A stretch of 64,000 nt of DNA. Source: JADGHX01 sp037200125. Its GTDB lineage: Bacteria > Pseudomonadota > Gammaproteobacteria > Steroidobacterales > Steroidobacteraceae. This document shows, in pieces, positions 53,648-61,393 of the stretch. Numbering within the stretch: position 1 is the first letter of the stretch; every line of letters starts with the position of its first letter. The DNA lies in assembly GCA_037200125.1 (NCBI GenBank), contig JBBCGS010000004.1:1-64000 (forward strand), written 5' to 3'. A program made the translations under genes and the position numbers. The notes below the pieces were generated by a model. That model had not been told where the DNA came from. It did not search any database and saw only the letters and a program-made list of their open reading frames with translations.

Positions 53648-55576
53648 TTGCGCGCCCTTGCGAAGCTGGCGGCACTCGCGTGGGTGGCCGCCGCGTCTGT
53701 GCACGCGGACGAGCCCATCAAACCCGGCGTCGACTACCACTCGTTCGCGAACGTGGCCGAGTTTCGGGTGAAGCACGTCTCCCTCGATCTCGACGTCGGC
53801 TTCCAGAAGAAGCAGCTGAGCGGGCACGTGGATCTGACGGTGCTTCGGGAAAATCCGAATGCGCGCCTGCTCGTGCTCGACTCGCGCGATCTCGACATCC
53901 GTTCGGTTTCGCTCGTGGCTCCGGACGGGCGCACGACGCCGCTGACCTTCCGGTTTGGCGCCGAAAAGAAGTACCTCGGCCGGCCGCTCAACATCGACAT
54001 GCCCGCCGCTGTTCCCGCTGCGGTTGTGGCCACCGGCAAGCGCTTCGCGGCGGAGGAGTCTGTCGTACGTATCGACTACAGCTCGCAGCCGCGGGCGTCG
54101 GGTCTTCAGTGGCTCACGCCGGCGCAGACGGATGGGAAGAAGCTGCCGTACCTCTTTTCGCAGTCCGAGTCGGTTCACGCGCGAAGCTGGATTCCGCTGC
54201 AGGACTCGCCGCAGGTCCGCGTCACGTACGACGCGACGATCCGCGTGCCGAAGGGTTTGGTCGCAGTAATGTCCGCCGCGCACGGCTCCGTGGACAAGCA
54301 GCCGGATCCGAAAGGGCTCATCGCCTACCGGTTCGAGATGCGCGAAGCCATTCCCTCATATCTCATCGCCATCGCGGTCGGCGATATCAAGTTCCGCGCG
54401 ATCAGCGCGCGCACTGGCGTTTATGCCGAGCCGGGCGTGATCGATGCCGCAGCCGCCGAGTTCTCTGACCTGGAGCGCATGGTCGCGGCCTGCGAGACGC
54501 TGTTCGGCCCGTATCGCTGGGGTCGGTACGACATCCTGATCCTGCCGCCTTCTGCTCCGTATGGCGGCATGGAGAACCCGCGGCTGTCGTTCATCACGCC
54601 GACGGTCATCGCGGGCGACAAGAGCCTCGTTTCGCTGATCGCGCACGAGCTCGCGCATTCCTGGTCGGGCAATCTGGTGACGAACGCCACGTGGCGCGAC
54701 TTCTGGCTCAACGAGGGCTTCACCGTCTATCTCGAGCGGCGGATCGTCGAGACGCTCTACGGCGAGCGGCGCGAGCGGATGGAGGACGTGCTCGGCGTGC
54801 AGTCGCTGCGGGGCGAGCTGACCGACGCCGATCCGGCGCACCAGCAGCTCGCCGTCGATCTGCGCAACGACGATCCCGACGATGGCGTGACGGATATCGC
54901 CTACGAGAAGGGCAAGCTGTTCCTGCAGTTCCTGGAGAACCGATTCGGTCGTGAAGAGCTGCAAACGTTCCTGCGCAGCTACTTCGACCACTTCGCGTTC
55001 CAGAGCATCTACACGGAGCAGTTCCTCGACTACCTGCGCTCGAACCTGCTGATTAAGAAGCCTGGCGCGGTGACGGAAGCGCAGATTCAGGAGTGGGTCT
55101 ACGGGCCCGGCCTGCCGGCCTACGCGGTGTTGCCCGCCAATGATGTGTTCGCGCCGGTCGATGCGGCGCGCAACTCCTGGCTCGCCGGCACGCTCGCCAC
55201 GGCAAGCCTGCCGGCACGCGACTGGAGCACACAGGAATGGCTGCAATTCCTGAATAGCCTTCCCGCCGACCTGCCGCGCGGCCGGGTTGCCGACCTGGAC
55301 AAGACTTTCGCGCTGTCGAAGTCGCGCAATGCCGAAATCGCGATGGCGTGGTTCGTGATCGCCATTCGCGCCGACTACGACCCGGCTTACCCGGATCTGC
55401 AGCACTATCTGCTGACGATCGGGCGCCGCAAACTGGTGCGGCCACTCTACGAGGCCCTGATGAAGACGCCTAAAGGTGCGGCGTTGGCACTCGCCACGTA
55501 CAGCCAGGCCCGTCCCGGTTACCATCCCATCACCGCCACCGCGATCGACCTGATCGTCCAACCGAAGAAGAACTGA
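53648..55576 (+). CDS. M1 family metallo-aminopeptidase
   Basis: Probably TTG start at 53648, two bases after the transpeptidase stop. The 642-residue product has a signal peptide (ALAWVAAASVHA), the substrate motif GGMENPRLSF, and zinc site HELAHSWSGNLVTNATWRDFWLNEGF with His333, Glu334, His337 and Glu356. The C-terminal helical region resembles leukotriene A4 hydrolase-type members. It would release N-terminal amino acids from peptides in the periplasm. Confidence 0.93.
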   Translation: MRALAKLAALAWVAAASVHADEPIKPGVDYHSFANVAEFRVKHVSLDLDVGFQKKQLSGHVDLTVLRENPNARLLVLDSRDLDIRSVSLVAPDGRTTPLTFRFGAEKKYLGRPLNIDMPAAVPAAVVATGKRFAAEESVVRIDYSSQPRASGLQWLTPAQTDGKKLPYLFSQSESVHARSWIPLQDSPQVRVTYDATIRVPKGLVAVMSAAHGSVDKQPDPKGLIAYRFEMREAIPSYLIAIAVGDIKFRAISARTGVYAEPGVIDAAAAEFSDLERMVAACETLFGPYRWGRYDILILPPSAPYGGMENPRLSFITPTVIAGDKSLVSLIAHELAHSWSGNLVTNATWRDFWLNEGFTVYLERRIVETLYGERRERMEDVLGVQSLRGELTDADPAHQQLAVDLRNDDPDDGVTDIAYEKGKLFLQFLENRFGREELQTFLRSYFDHFAFQSIYTEQFLDYLRSNLLIKKPGAVTEAQIQEWVYGPGLPAYAVLPANDVFAPVDAARNSWLAGTLATASLPARDWSTQEWLQFLNSLPADLPRGRVADLDKTFALSKSRNAEIAMAWFVIAIRADYDPAYPDLQHYLLTIGRRKLVRPLYEALMKTPKGAALALATYSQARPGYHPITATAIDLIVQPKKN

Positions 55577-55589
55577 AGTCCTGCCCCTC

Positions 55590-55727
55590 ATGCCCCAACT
55601 CACCGAATGGCTGAAGCTCATGGTCGCGGAGATCAACCGCAAGCGCGAAGACGCCGAACGCGCCAAACAGGAAGACGCCGCGCGCCAGAAAGAAGACGCG
55701 CCGGCGGCGCAGCCCACACGACGCTGA
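55590..55727 (+). CDS. Small charged helical protein
   Basis: A 45-codon frame 13 bases after the aminopeptidase stop. The product is an amphipathic, highly charged helix (WLKLMVAEINRKREDAERAKQEDAARQKED) with a Pro/Ala tail. No function can be assigned. Its position and coding-like composition support a real small gene, but no good ribosome binding site is seen. Confidence 0.45.
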   Translation: MPQLTEWLKLMVAEINRKREDAERAKQEDAARQKEDAPAAQPTRR

Positions 55728-55806
55728 GGCCTGTCGCTCACTGGCGACGGTTTTGCTGTGCTACAGTCGCGCCGCGCGTAAGGGTGCGTGATAACAGAGG
55801 CCCTCT

Positions 55807-57435
55807 GTGGCCGAACGCCGCGTCTCCGGCATTGAGATTGCTGAGCACAGTGGACCAGACCACGCGATCGATCGCGTGCCCACAGGCGTCGCTGCCTTCT
55901 GCGGTCGGACACTCAAAGGTCCGCTGAACCGCCCCATCCCGGTCTCGAGCTTCTCGGAGTACACGCAGTACTTCGGCGGCCTCTGGCAGCCGTCGACGCT
56001 GTCGTATGCGGTCGAGCAGTTCTTCGAGAACGGCGGGCGCGAGGCCTACATCGTTCGCGTCGCGAATAGTGCTCGCGCGCCCTCACTCACGCTTCTGGCT
56101 GGCAAGGGCAAGCTGCAGCTTGTCGCCCTGAATCCGGGCTCGCGGGAGTACCTGCGCGCATCGGTGGACTACGACGGCATCGGCGATAACGAGCCGGATC
56201 GGTTCAACCTCGTTCTCCAGCGCGTACGTGCTGCGAACTCCGAACTGATCGAAGAGCAGGAGATCTTCCGCCGGCTGTCTGTGCTGGAAGAGACCGGGCG
56301 CGGCGTGTCCACGATCCTGATGGATTCGCGGCTCGCGCGCGTCGTCGGCGAGGTCCCGGCGCAGCGACCCGACCGCTCGGTCCGCAACCCGGAATCACCG
56401 ATCGTCGGCTACATCAATTCGAACACGGACGGCGACGACGGCGCGCCGCTCTCGGACTACGACATCATCGGCTCCGCGACCGACGGCACTGGCATCTTCG
56501 CGCTGCGAACCCTCACCGGCTTCAACCTGCTGTGCATCCCGCCGCTCACGCGTGATCAGGATGTTGGCATGAGTACGCTCATGATCGCGGCACGCTTCTG
56601 CCGCGATCGGCACGCGCTGATGGTTGTCGACCCGCCTTCGAACTGGACATCCGCCACTGTCGCGCTCGCTGAGCTACGTGACTGGCCGTTCCGCAGCGAG
56701 AACGCTGTGATGTTCTACCCTCGCGTGATCGCCCTCGACCGCCTCCGTGGAAGGCATGAGACGTTTGGCTCATGCGGGGCAGCGGCCGGCATGATCGCTC
56801 GCTCGGACGAGACCTGGCCCGTCTGGGCGGCCGCCGAAAGTGAAGACGCCATTCTCCGGCCCGGCTTGCGTCCCGCTTCCGTCGTGACCGACCCGGAGCG
56901 CACCCGGCTCGCGCAGGCGGGGGTGAATACACTCGTTGCCGTTCGCTCGAGCGGCAAGTCGTCGGCGAACCAGCGCACTCTGGCGGCCGGCAGTTCGGGA
57001 TCACCCGACTGGAAGTACCTTTCCGCTCGCCGCCTGGCGCTCTTCATCACGGCGAGTGTGGAGCGTGGCACGCGTTGGCTCATGTTCGAGCAGAACGTGC
57101 CCGACACATGGAGGCACGCTCAGGAGCAGGTGGAAATGCTGCTGGAAAGCTTGGATGCGCAGGGCGCGTTCGCGGGCTCCGTCCCTGAAGAAAGCTACTT
57201 TGTCATCTGCGACGAGCGTGTGAACGAACCGCGAACGGTCGCCGAAGGGAAGATTAAGGTGCTTTTCGGCATTGCCATTACCAAGCCGGGCGACTTCCAG
57301 GCGTGGCTCGTCACGCATCAGCCGGGTGGTGTCAGCACGTGCCGGCCGTCCCACCCGAATCGCCTTGCGACCTCGGGCCGCCGGCTGGAGTGGGAAATCG
57401 AAACAGCGATCCTGCGTGGCGTGATTCTGCAGTAG
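55807..57435 (+). CDS. Contractile tail-sheath-like protein (lone gene)
   Basis: GTG start 55807, 542 residues. The N-terminus (VSGIEIAEHSGPDHAIDRVPTGVAAFCGRTLKGPLNRPIPVSSFSEYTQYFGG) and the C-terminus (RWLMFEQNVPDTWRHAQEQVEMLLESLDAQGAFAGSVPEESYFVICDE, then KIKVLFGIAITKPGDFQAWLV) match phage and contractile-injection-system sheath proteins. The centre has LCIPPLTRDQDVGMSTLMIAARFCRDRHALMVVDPP. Size is typical. No tube, baseplate, spike, ATPase or other tail gene is next to it: upstream is a small charged frame and the M1 peptidase, downstream a DUF4442 gene. It could be a remnant, a component of a scattered system, or a repurposed sheath fold. Confidence 0.88.
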   Translation: MAERRVSGIEIAEHSGPDHAIDRVPTGVAAFCGRTLKGPLNRPIPVSSFSEYTQYFGGLWQPSTLSYAVEQFFENGGREAYIVRVANSARAPSLTLLAGKGKLQLVALNPGSREYLRASVDYDGIGDNEPDRFNLVLQRVRAANSELIEEQEIFRRLSVLEETGRGVSTILMDSRLARVVGEVPAQRPDRSVRNPESPIVGYINSNTDGDDGAPLSDYDIIGSATDGTGIFALRTLTGFNLLCIPPLTRDQDVGMSTLMIAARFCRDRHALMVVDPPSNWTSATVALAELRDWPFRSENAVMFYPRVIALDRLRGRHETFGSCGAAAGMIARSDETWPVWAAAESEDAILRPGLRPASVVTDPERTRLAQAGVNTLVAVRSSGKSSANQRTLAAGSSGSPDWKYLSARRLALFITASVERGTRWLMFEQNVPDTWRHAQEQVEMLLESLDAQGAFAGSVPEESYFVICDERVNEPRTVAEGKIKVLFGIAITKPGDFQAWLVTHQPGGVSTCRPSHPNRLATSGRRLEWEIETAILRGVILQ

Positions 57436-57440
57436 CCGGG

Positions 57441-57902
57441 CTACTTCTTCGGGGTCACGTACATCGTGATGACGGCGCGTACGACTTCTGTCCCCGACTC
57501 GTCGACGACGCTCACCGGTACCGCGATGCTTTCCGGACCGCCTAGCCATTCCGTCTTCGTCAGTCGAGCCGTCGCGGTGACATCGGTCTCCGCTTTGCGG
57601 AGGTATTCAATTGTCATTCCTCGCGGGATCCATCGGAGGGTCGGCGGAAGGGTCACCTCTATGACCATGCCTGCCGCCAGCTCGCACAAATTGCCCATTG
57701 CCAGGGCGTGCACGGTGCGAATGTGATTCTCGACACTGCGCCGTTTGCGCATGCCCACGCGGCACACTGCAGGTGCAAGTTCGACGAAGAAGGGTTTGAT
57801 CGTCCCGAAGTAGGGAGCGCGCCGGCAAACCGCGCGTGCGAAGAGCCACCGGCCGAAACTCGAGCCGGATGCACGCTGCCAGGACGAGAGGACAGTGTTC
57901 AA
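57441..57902 (-). CDS. DUF4442 hotdog-fold protein (possible thioesterase)
   Basis: The conserved part starts at LNTVLSSWQRASGSSFGRWLFARAVCRRAPYFGTIKPFFVELAP, so I take TTG 57902 (GGAAG eight bases upstream) and 153 residues; the frame is open further upstream. VENHIRTVHALAMGNLCELAAGMVIE is the typical hotdog helix, and the tail has VPVSVVDESGTEVVRAVITMYV. The family resembles acyl-CoA thioesterases and is often annotated DUF4442. It is convergent with the sheath gene (six bases) and divergent from the alkyltransferase-like gene. Confidence 0.8.
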   Translation of the reverse strand: MNTVLSSWQRASGSSFGRWLFARAVCRRAPYFGTIKPFFVELAPAVCRVGMRKRRSVENHIRTVHALAMGNLCELAAGMVIEVTLPPTLRWIPRGMTIEYLRKAETDVTATARLTKTEWLGGPESIAVPVSVVDESGTEVVRAVITMYVTPKK

Positions 57903-57953
57903 GCCGTAGCTTCCGGCGCAGGCCCCGCGTCGATCACGGGCGGTCAATGTATC

Positions 57954-58292
57954 ATGCAGAGCATGAGCAACGAGGGCCTCGAAGCGATCTGGCAGGCCGT
58001 ACGGAAGATTCCGCGCGGGCATGTCGCCACGTATGGCTCCGTTGCGCGCCTGGCTGGATTGCCGGGCCGCGCGCGGCTCGTGGGCCATGCGCTGAAAGTG
58101 GCGCCCGCGAAGCTACGCTTGCCATGGCACCGAGTGGTTGGCAGCGGCCCGCGCATCTCGTTTCCGAGGAACACTCGCCAGCACGCTGAACAGAGTCAGC
58201 GGCTGCGCGCCGAAGGGCTCATGGTGAGAAATGGACGGGTGGTGCGAAGGAGCGCGAACGATCTGGATGAAATGCTGTGGAAGCCGCGATGA
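57954..58292 (+). CDS. Alkyltransferase-like (ATL) protein
   Basis: About 112 residues from ATG 57954, with ATG 57963 as an alternative. It is the DNA-binding alkyltransferase domain alone: IPRGHVATYGSVARLAGLPGRARLVGHAL and LPWHRVVGSGPRISFP. The active-site PCHR is PWHR, with Trp in place of Cys, the hallmark of ATL proteins. ATLs bind O6-alkylguanine without removing the alkyl group and recruit nucleotide excision repair. Its stop overlaps the next start (ATGA), so it is coupled to the hydrolase gene. Confidence 0.9.
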   Translation: MQSMSNEGLEAIWQAVRKIPRGHVATYGSVARLAGLPGRARLVGHALKVAPAKLRLPWHRVVGSGPRISFPRNTRQHAEQSQRLRAEGLMVRNGRVVRRSANDLDEMLWKPR

Positions 58293-58828
58293 CTTCCGGA
58301 GGCTCCGTGAGCCGATACGTTGTCTTTTCACATGGTCAGGAAAGCGGGCCGTGGGGCCGCAAGATCTCGGCGCTCGCTGACGTGGCGCGCGGCGAGGGTT
58401 GGGAAGCAGAGTCCGTGGACTATCGCGGCATCGATCATCCGCGCGCTCGCATCACGCGTCTGGTGGATTTCTGCAAGGAGCTGCAGGGCGATCTCGTGCT
58501 CGTCGGCTCCAGCATGGGCGGTTTCGTTTCCGTTGCCTCCGCGTCGCTCCTGCATGCGCGCGGTGTGTTTCTGATGGCGCCCGCTCTCTACATGGAAGGC
58601 CTGCCGGAGCTGCGCCCAGGCGCGCTGGATTGTCCGGCAGCAGTCGTTCACGGCTGGAAGGATGACGTCGTTCCCTACGAGAACAGCATTCGCTTCGCCA
58701 AGGAATATGGTGCTGCGCTCCATTTGCTGGATAGCGACCATCGTCTGCACAACCAGCTTCGTGTCGTGCGCTACCTGTTCGAGTACTTCCTGATCGCGCT
58801 GGACCTGCCCGCTGCGGCGTTCGAATAG
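58289..58828 (+). CDS. Alpha/beta hydrolase
   Basis: From ATG 58289, overlapping the ATL stop, 179 residues. The nucleophile elbow is LVGSSMGGFVS, followed by the acid GWKDDVVPYE and the histidine DSDHRLHN. It is a short single-domain hydrolase with no signal peptide, like RBBP9/YqiA-type esterases. Its stop is directly followed by the GTG of plsB, with no bases between them. The ATL, hydrolase and plsB genes therefore form one tight transcript. Substrate unknown. Confidence 0.85.
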   Translation: MTSGGSVSRYVVFSHGQESGPWGRKISALADVARGEGWEAESVDYRGIDHPRARITRLVDFCKELQGDLVLVGSSMGGFVSVASASLLHARGVFLMAPALYMEGLPELRPGALDCPAAVVHGWKDDVVPYENSIRFAKEYGAALHLLDSDHRLHNQLRVVRYLFEYFLIALDLPAAAFE

Positions 58829-61261
58829 GTGTTCAACAATTGGCTGCTGAGACGGTTACTGGCCCTGTGGGTTCGGTACGCCGTCCGCCCCGATGATGCT
58901 GTCGAATCCCTTCGCGCACGGAACAACCCCGTGTGCTACGTGCTCGAGCGCCGTGACGTAACGGATCTCGCCGTCCTCCAGAACGCGTGCGTGCGGCTCA
59001 AGCTGCCTCGGCCGCTGAAGCGATTGACGAAAGCGTCACGTGAACTGCTGTCTTTCTTCTACCTGACGCGCCCGCTCGGCTTCTGGGATCAGCGGATGGA
59101 CCGCCGGCCGCCGCCGGAGCTCGTGCAGATGGTGCGCACGCTGCGCCTCAATCCCGAGCTGGACATCGACCTGGTACCTGTCGCGGTCTACTGGGGGCGC
59201 GCACCGCAGAAGGAGAAGTCTTTCTTCCGGCTGATGCTGGTCGAGGACTGGGCGCTCACCAGCCGGATCCGCAAGTTCTTCCAGGTGCTCTTCAATGGGC
59301 GGGACACGCTGATCGAGCTGTCCGAGCCCGTTTCGCTCCGCGGCCTGCTGGGTGATGACGCGGCCGTGGAGATGCAGGGAAGGCGCGCCGCGCGTGCTCT
59401 GCGCACCCAATACGCGCGGCAACGCACAGCGCGCATCGGGCCGGATCTTTCTCACCATCGCACCATCGTCACGCGCGTGCTCCGCACCCACGCGGTGCGC
59501 GCTGCGGTTGCGCAGGAGATGAAGGAGAAGAAGATCTCGCGCCGACAGGCGATGCTCATGGCGCAGAAGAACGCCAAGGAGATCGCCGCAAACTATTCGC
59601 ATGCGTTCGTGCGCTTCATGGAGTTCGCACTCACGCGGCTCTGGAACCGGCTCTACGACGGCGTCACGGTGGAGCACGTCGAGACGCTCGAGAAGCTGGC
59701 GCAGGATCACGAGATCATCTACGTGCCCTGCCACCGCAGCCACATGGACTACCTGCTGCTGTCGTACGCGATCTTCCGGCAGGGGTACGCGATTCCGCAT
59801 ATCGCTGCGGGCATCAATCTGAATCTGCCGTTTGTCGGGCGTTTCCTTCGCAAGGGCGGGGCGTTCTTCATTCGCCGCAGCCTCAAGGGCAACGCGCTCT
59901 ACACTGTCGTGTTCACGAACTATCTCGCGGCCATCATGGGACGCGGGCATTCCATCGAGTATTTCATTGAGGGTGGTCGCAGCCGCACCGGTCGTCTGCT
60001 GCGGCCCAAGACCGGGATGATCTCGATGACTGTGCGCAGCTTCCTGCGCCATCCGCAGCGGCCAGTGGCGTTCCTGCCGGTGTACTTCGGCTACGAACGC
60101 GTCGTCGAAGGCTCCACTTACATCGGCGAGCTGTCCGGCAAGCCGAAGGAGAAGGAGAGCATCTTCGGGCTGGTGGGTACCGCGTCCAAGCTGCGCGAGA
60201 AGTTCGGGCACGTGTTCGTGAACATCGGCGAGCCTATTCTGCTGAACGAGGTGCTTGAGCAGTTCGATCCGCACTGGCGTAATCGCATTCAGGACGACGA
60301 CGCGCGGATCCCTTGGATCAATCCTGCCGTCGGCGTGATCGCGGAACGGATCATGCGGAACATCAACTCCGCGGCGGCAGTCTCGCCTATCAACCTGCTT
60401 GCGGTGGTGTTGCTCGCCACTCCGCGCCAAGCGCTGCCCGAGCAGGATCTGATTCGCCAGATCGACCTCTACCTGTCGTTGCTACGCGCATTTCCATACA
60501 GCGATCGCATAACGGTGACCCAGCTCAGTGCGGCAGCCGTTCTCGACTATGGAGAGTCGATGAAGGTGATCACGCGCGAGAAGCACGCGCTTGGGAACGT
60601 AGTGCGGATGCGCGACGAGAGCGCGGTGCTCGCCACCTACTTCCGCAACAACGTTCTGCACTTATTCGCGATGCCATCGCTCATCGCCTGCGCGTTTTCC
60701 AGCAACTCGGCACTGCGGACGGACGACATCCAGCGCCTCGCGTGGCGCGTCTACCCGTACATCGCATCGGAGCTCTTCCTGCGATGGGACGAGTCTGAGC
60801 TTCCGGGCGTTGTGGAGGGCATGCTCCGTGCTCTCGCAAATCACGGCCTCGTCACTTCGGCGGAAGGCGGAGTGTGGCGTCGCCCGCCGCCCAGCACTGC
60901 GCAGGCCATGCAGCTTTCATTGCTGGGGCAGGCCACCATCCAGACGATCGAACGGTATTACCTAGCCGTCGCGCTGCTGCTTAAAGCAGGTAGCGGCGAG
61001 ATCTCGCAATCCGCACTCGAAGAGCGCTGCCAACTTATGGCACAGCGCATGACGATGCTGTACGGCTTCAACTCGCCGGAGTTCTTTGACCGCACGCTCT
61101 TCAAACATTTCATCGACCTGCTGCGCGAGCGCGGGGTGGTGCGTATCTGCGCCGGCGGCAAGCTCGAGTTCGATGAAGTGCTGGTGCGCGTTTCCGACGA
61201 CGCCCAGGTCGTCCTCAACGAACAGATCCGCCACAGCATCCTGCAGGTCACCCACGTTTGA
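58829..61261 (+). CDS. plsB: Glycerol-3-phosphate 1-O-acyltransferase
   Basis: GTG start directly after the hydrolase stop; 810 residues, the usual PlsB size. Acyltransferase blocks appear in order: VPCHRSHMDYLLLSY (His302, Asp307), GGAFFIRRSLKGNALYTVVF, EYFIEGGRSRTGRLLRPK and VAFLPVYFGYERVVEGSTYIGEL. It catalyses the first step of membrane phospholipid synthesis on the inner membrane. The coupled upstream ATL and hydrolase genes make an unusual operon; the pairing may only reflect close packing. Confidence 0.96.
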   Translation: MFNNWLLRRLLALWVRYAVRPDDAVESLRARNNPVCYVLERRDVTDLAVLQNACVRLKLPRPLKRLTKASRELLSFFYLTRPLGFWDQRMDRRPPPELVQMVRTLRLNPELDIDLVPVAVYWGRAPQKEKSFFRLMLVEDWALTSRIRKFFQVLFNGRDTLIELSEPVSLRGLLGDDAAVEMQGRRAARALRTQYARQRTARIGPDLSHHRTIVTRVLRTHAVRAAVAQEMKEKKISRRQAMLMAQKNAKEIAANYSHAFVRFMEFALTRLWNRLYDGVTVEHVETLEKLAQDHEIIYVPCHRSHMDYLLLSYAIFRQGYAIPHIAAGINLNLPFVGRFLRKGGAFFIRRSLKGNALYTVVFTNYLAAIMGRGHSIEYFIEGGRSRTGRLLRPKTGMISMTVRSFLRHPQRPVAFLPVYFGYERVVEGSTYIGELSGKPKEKESIFGLVGTASKLREKFGHVFVNIGEPILLNEVLEQFDPHWRNRIQDDDARIPWINPAVGVIAERIMRNINSAAAVSPINLLAVVLLATPRQALPEQDLIRQIDLYLSLLRAFPYSDRITVTQLSAAAVLDYGESMKVITREKHALGNVVRMRDESAVLATYFRNNVLHLFAMPSLIACAFSSNSALRTDDIQRLAWRVYPYIASELFLRWDESELPGVVEGMLRALANHGLVTSAEGGVWRRPPPSTAQAMQLSLLGQATIQTIERYYLAVALLLKAGSGEISQSALEERCQLMAQRMTMLYGFNSPEFFDRTLFKHFIDLLRERGVVRICAGGKLEFDEVLVRVSDDAQVVLNEQIRHSILQVTHV

Positions 61262-61393
61262 CGGCGCTGCTATACTGCCGGGCAAACGCAGAATAAGCGC
61301 GCGAGAGGCAAGCAGAACGGACGATCGGCGGCTCACGGGCCGCAAACCAAGAACGTTTGAGCGGTGGAAGCGCACTTTCCGGCAGGGGGGCAC

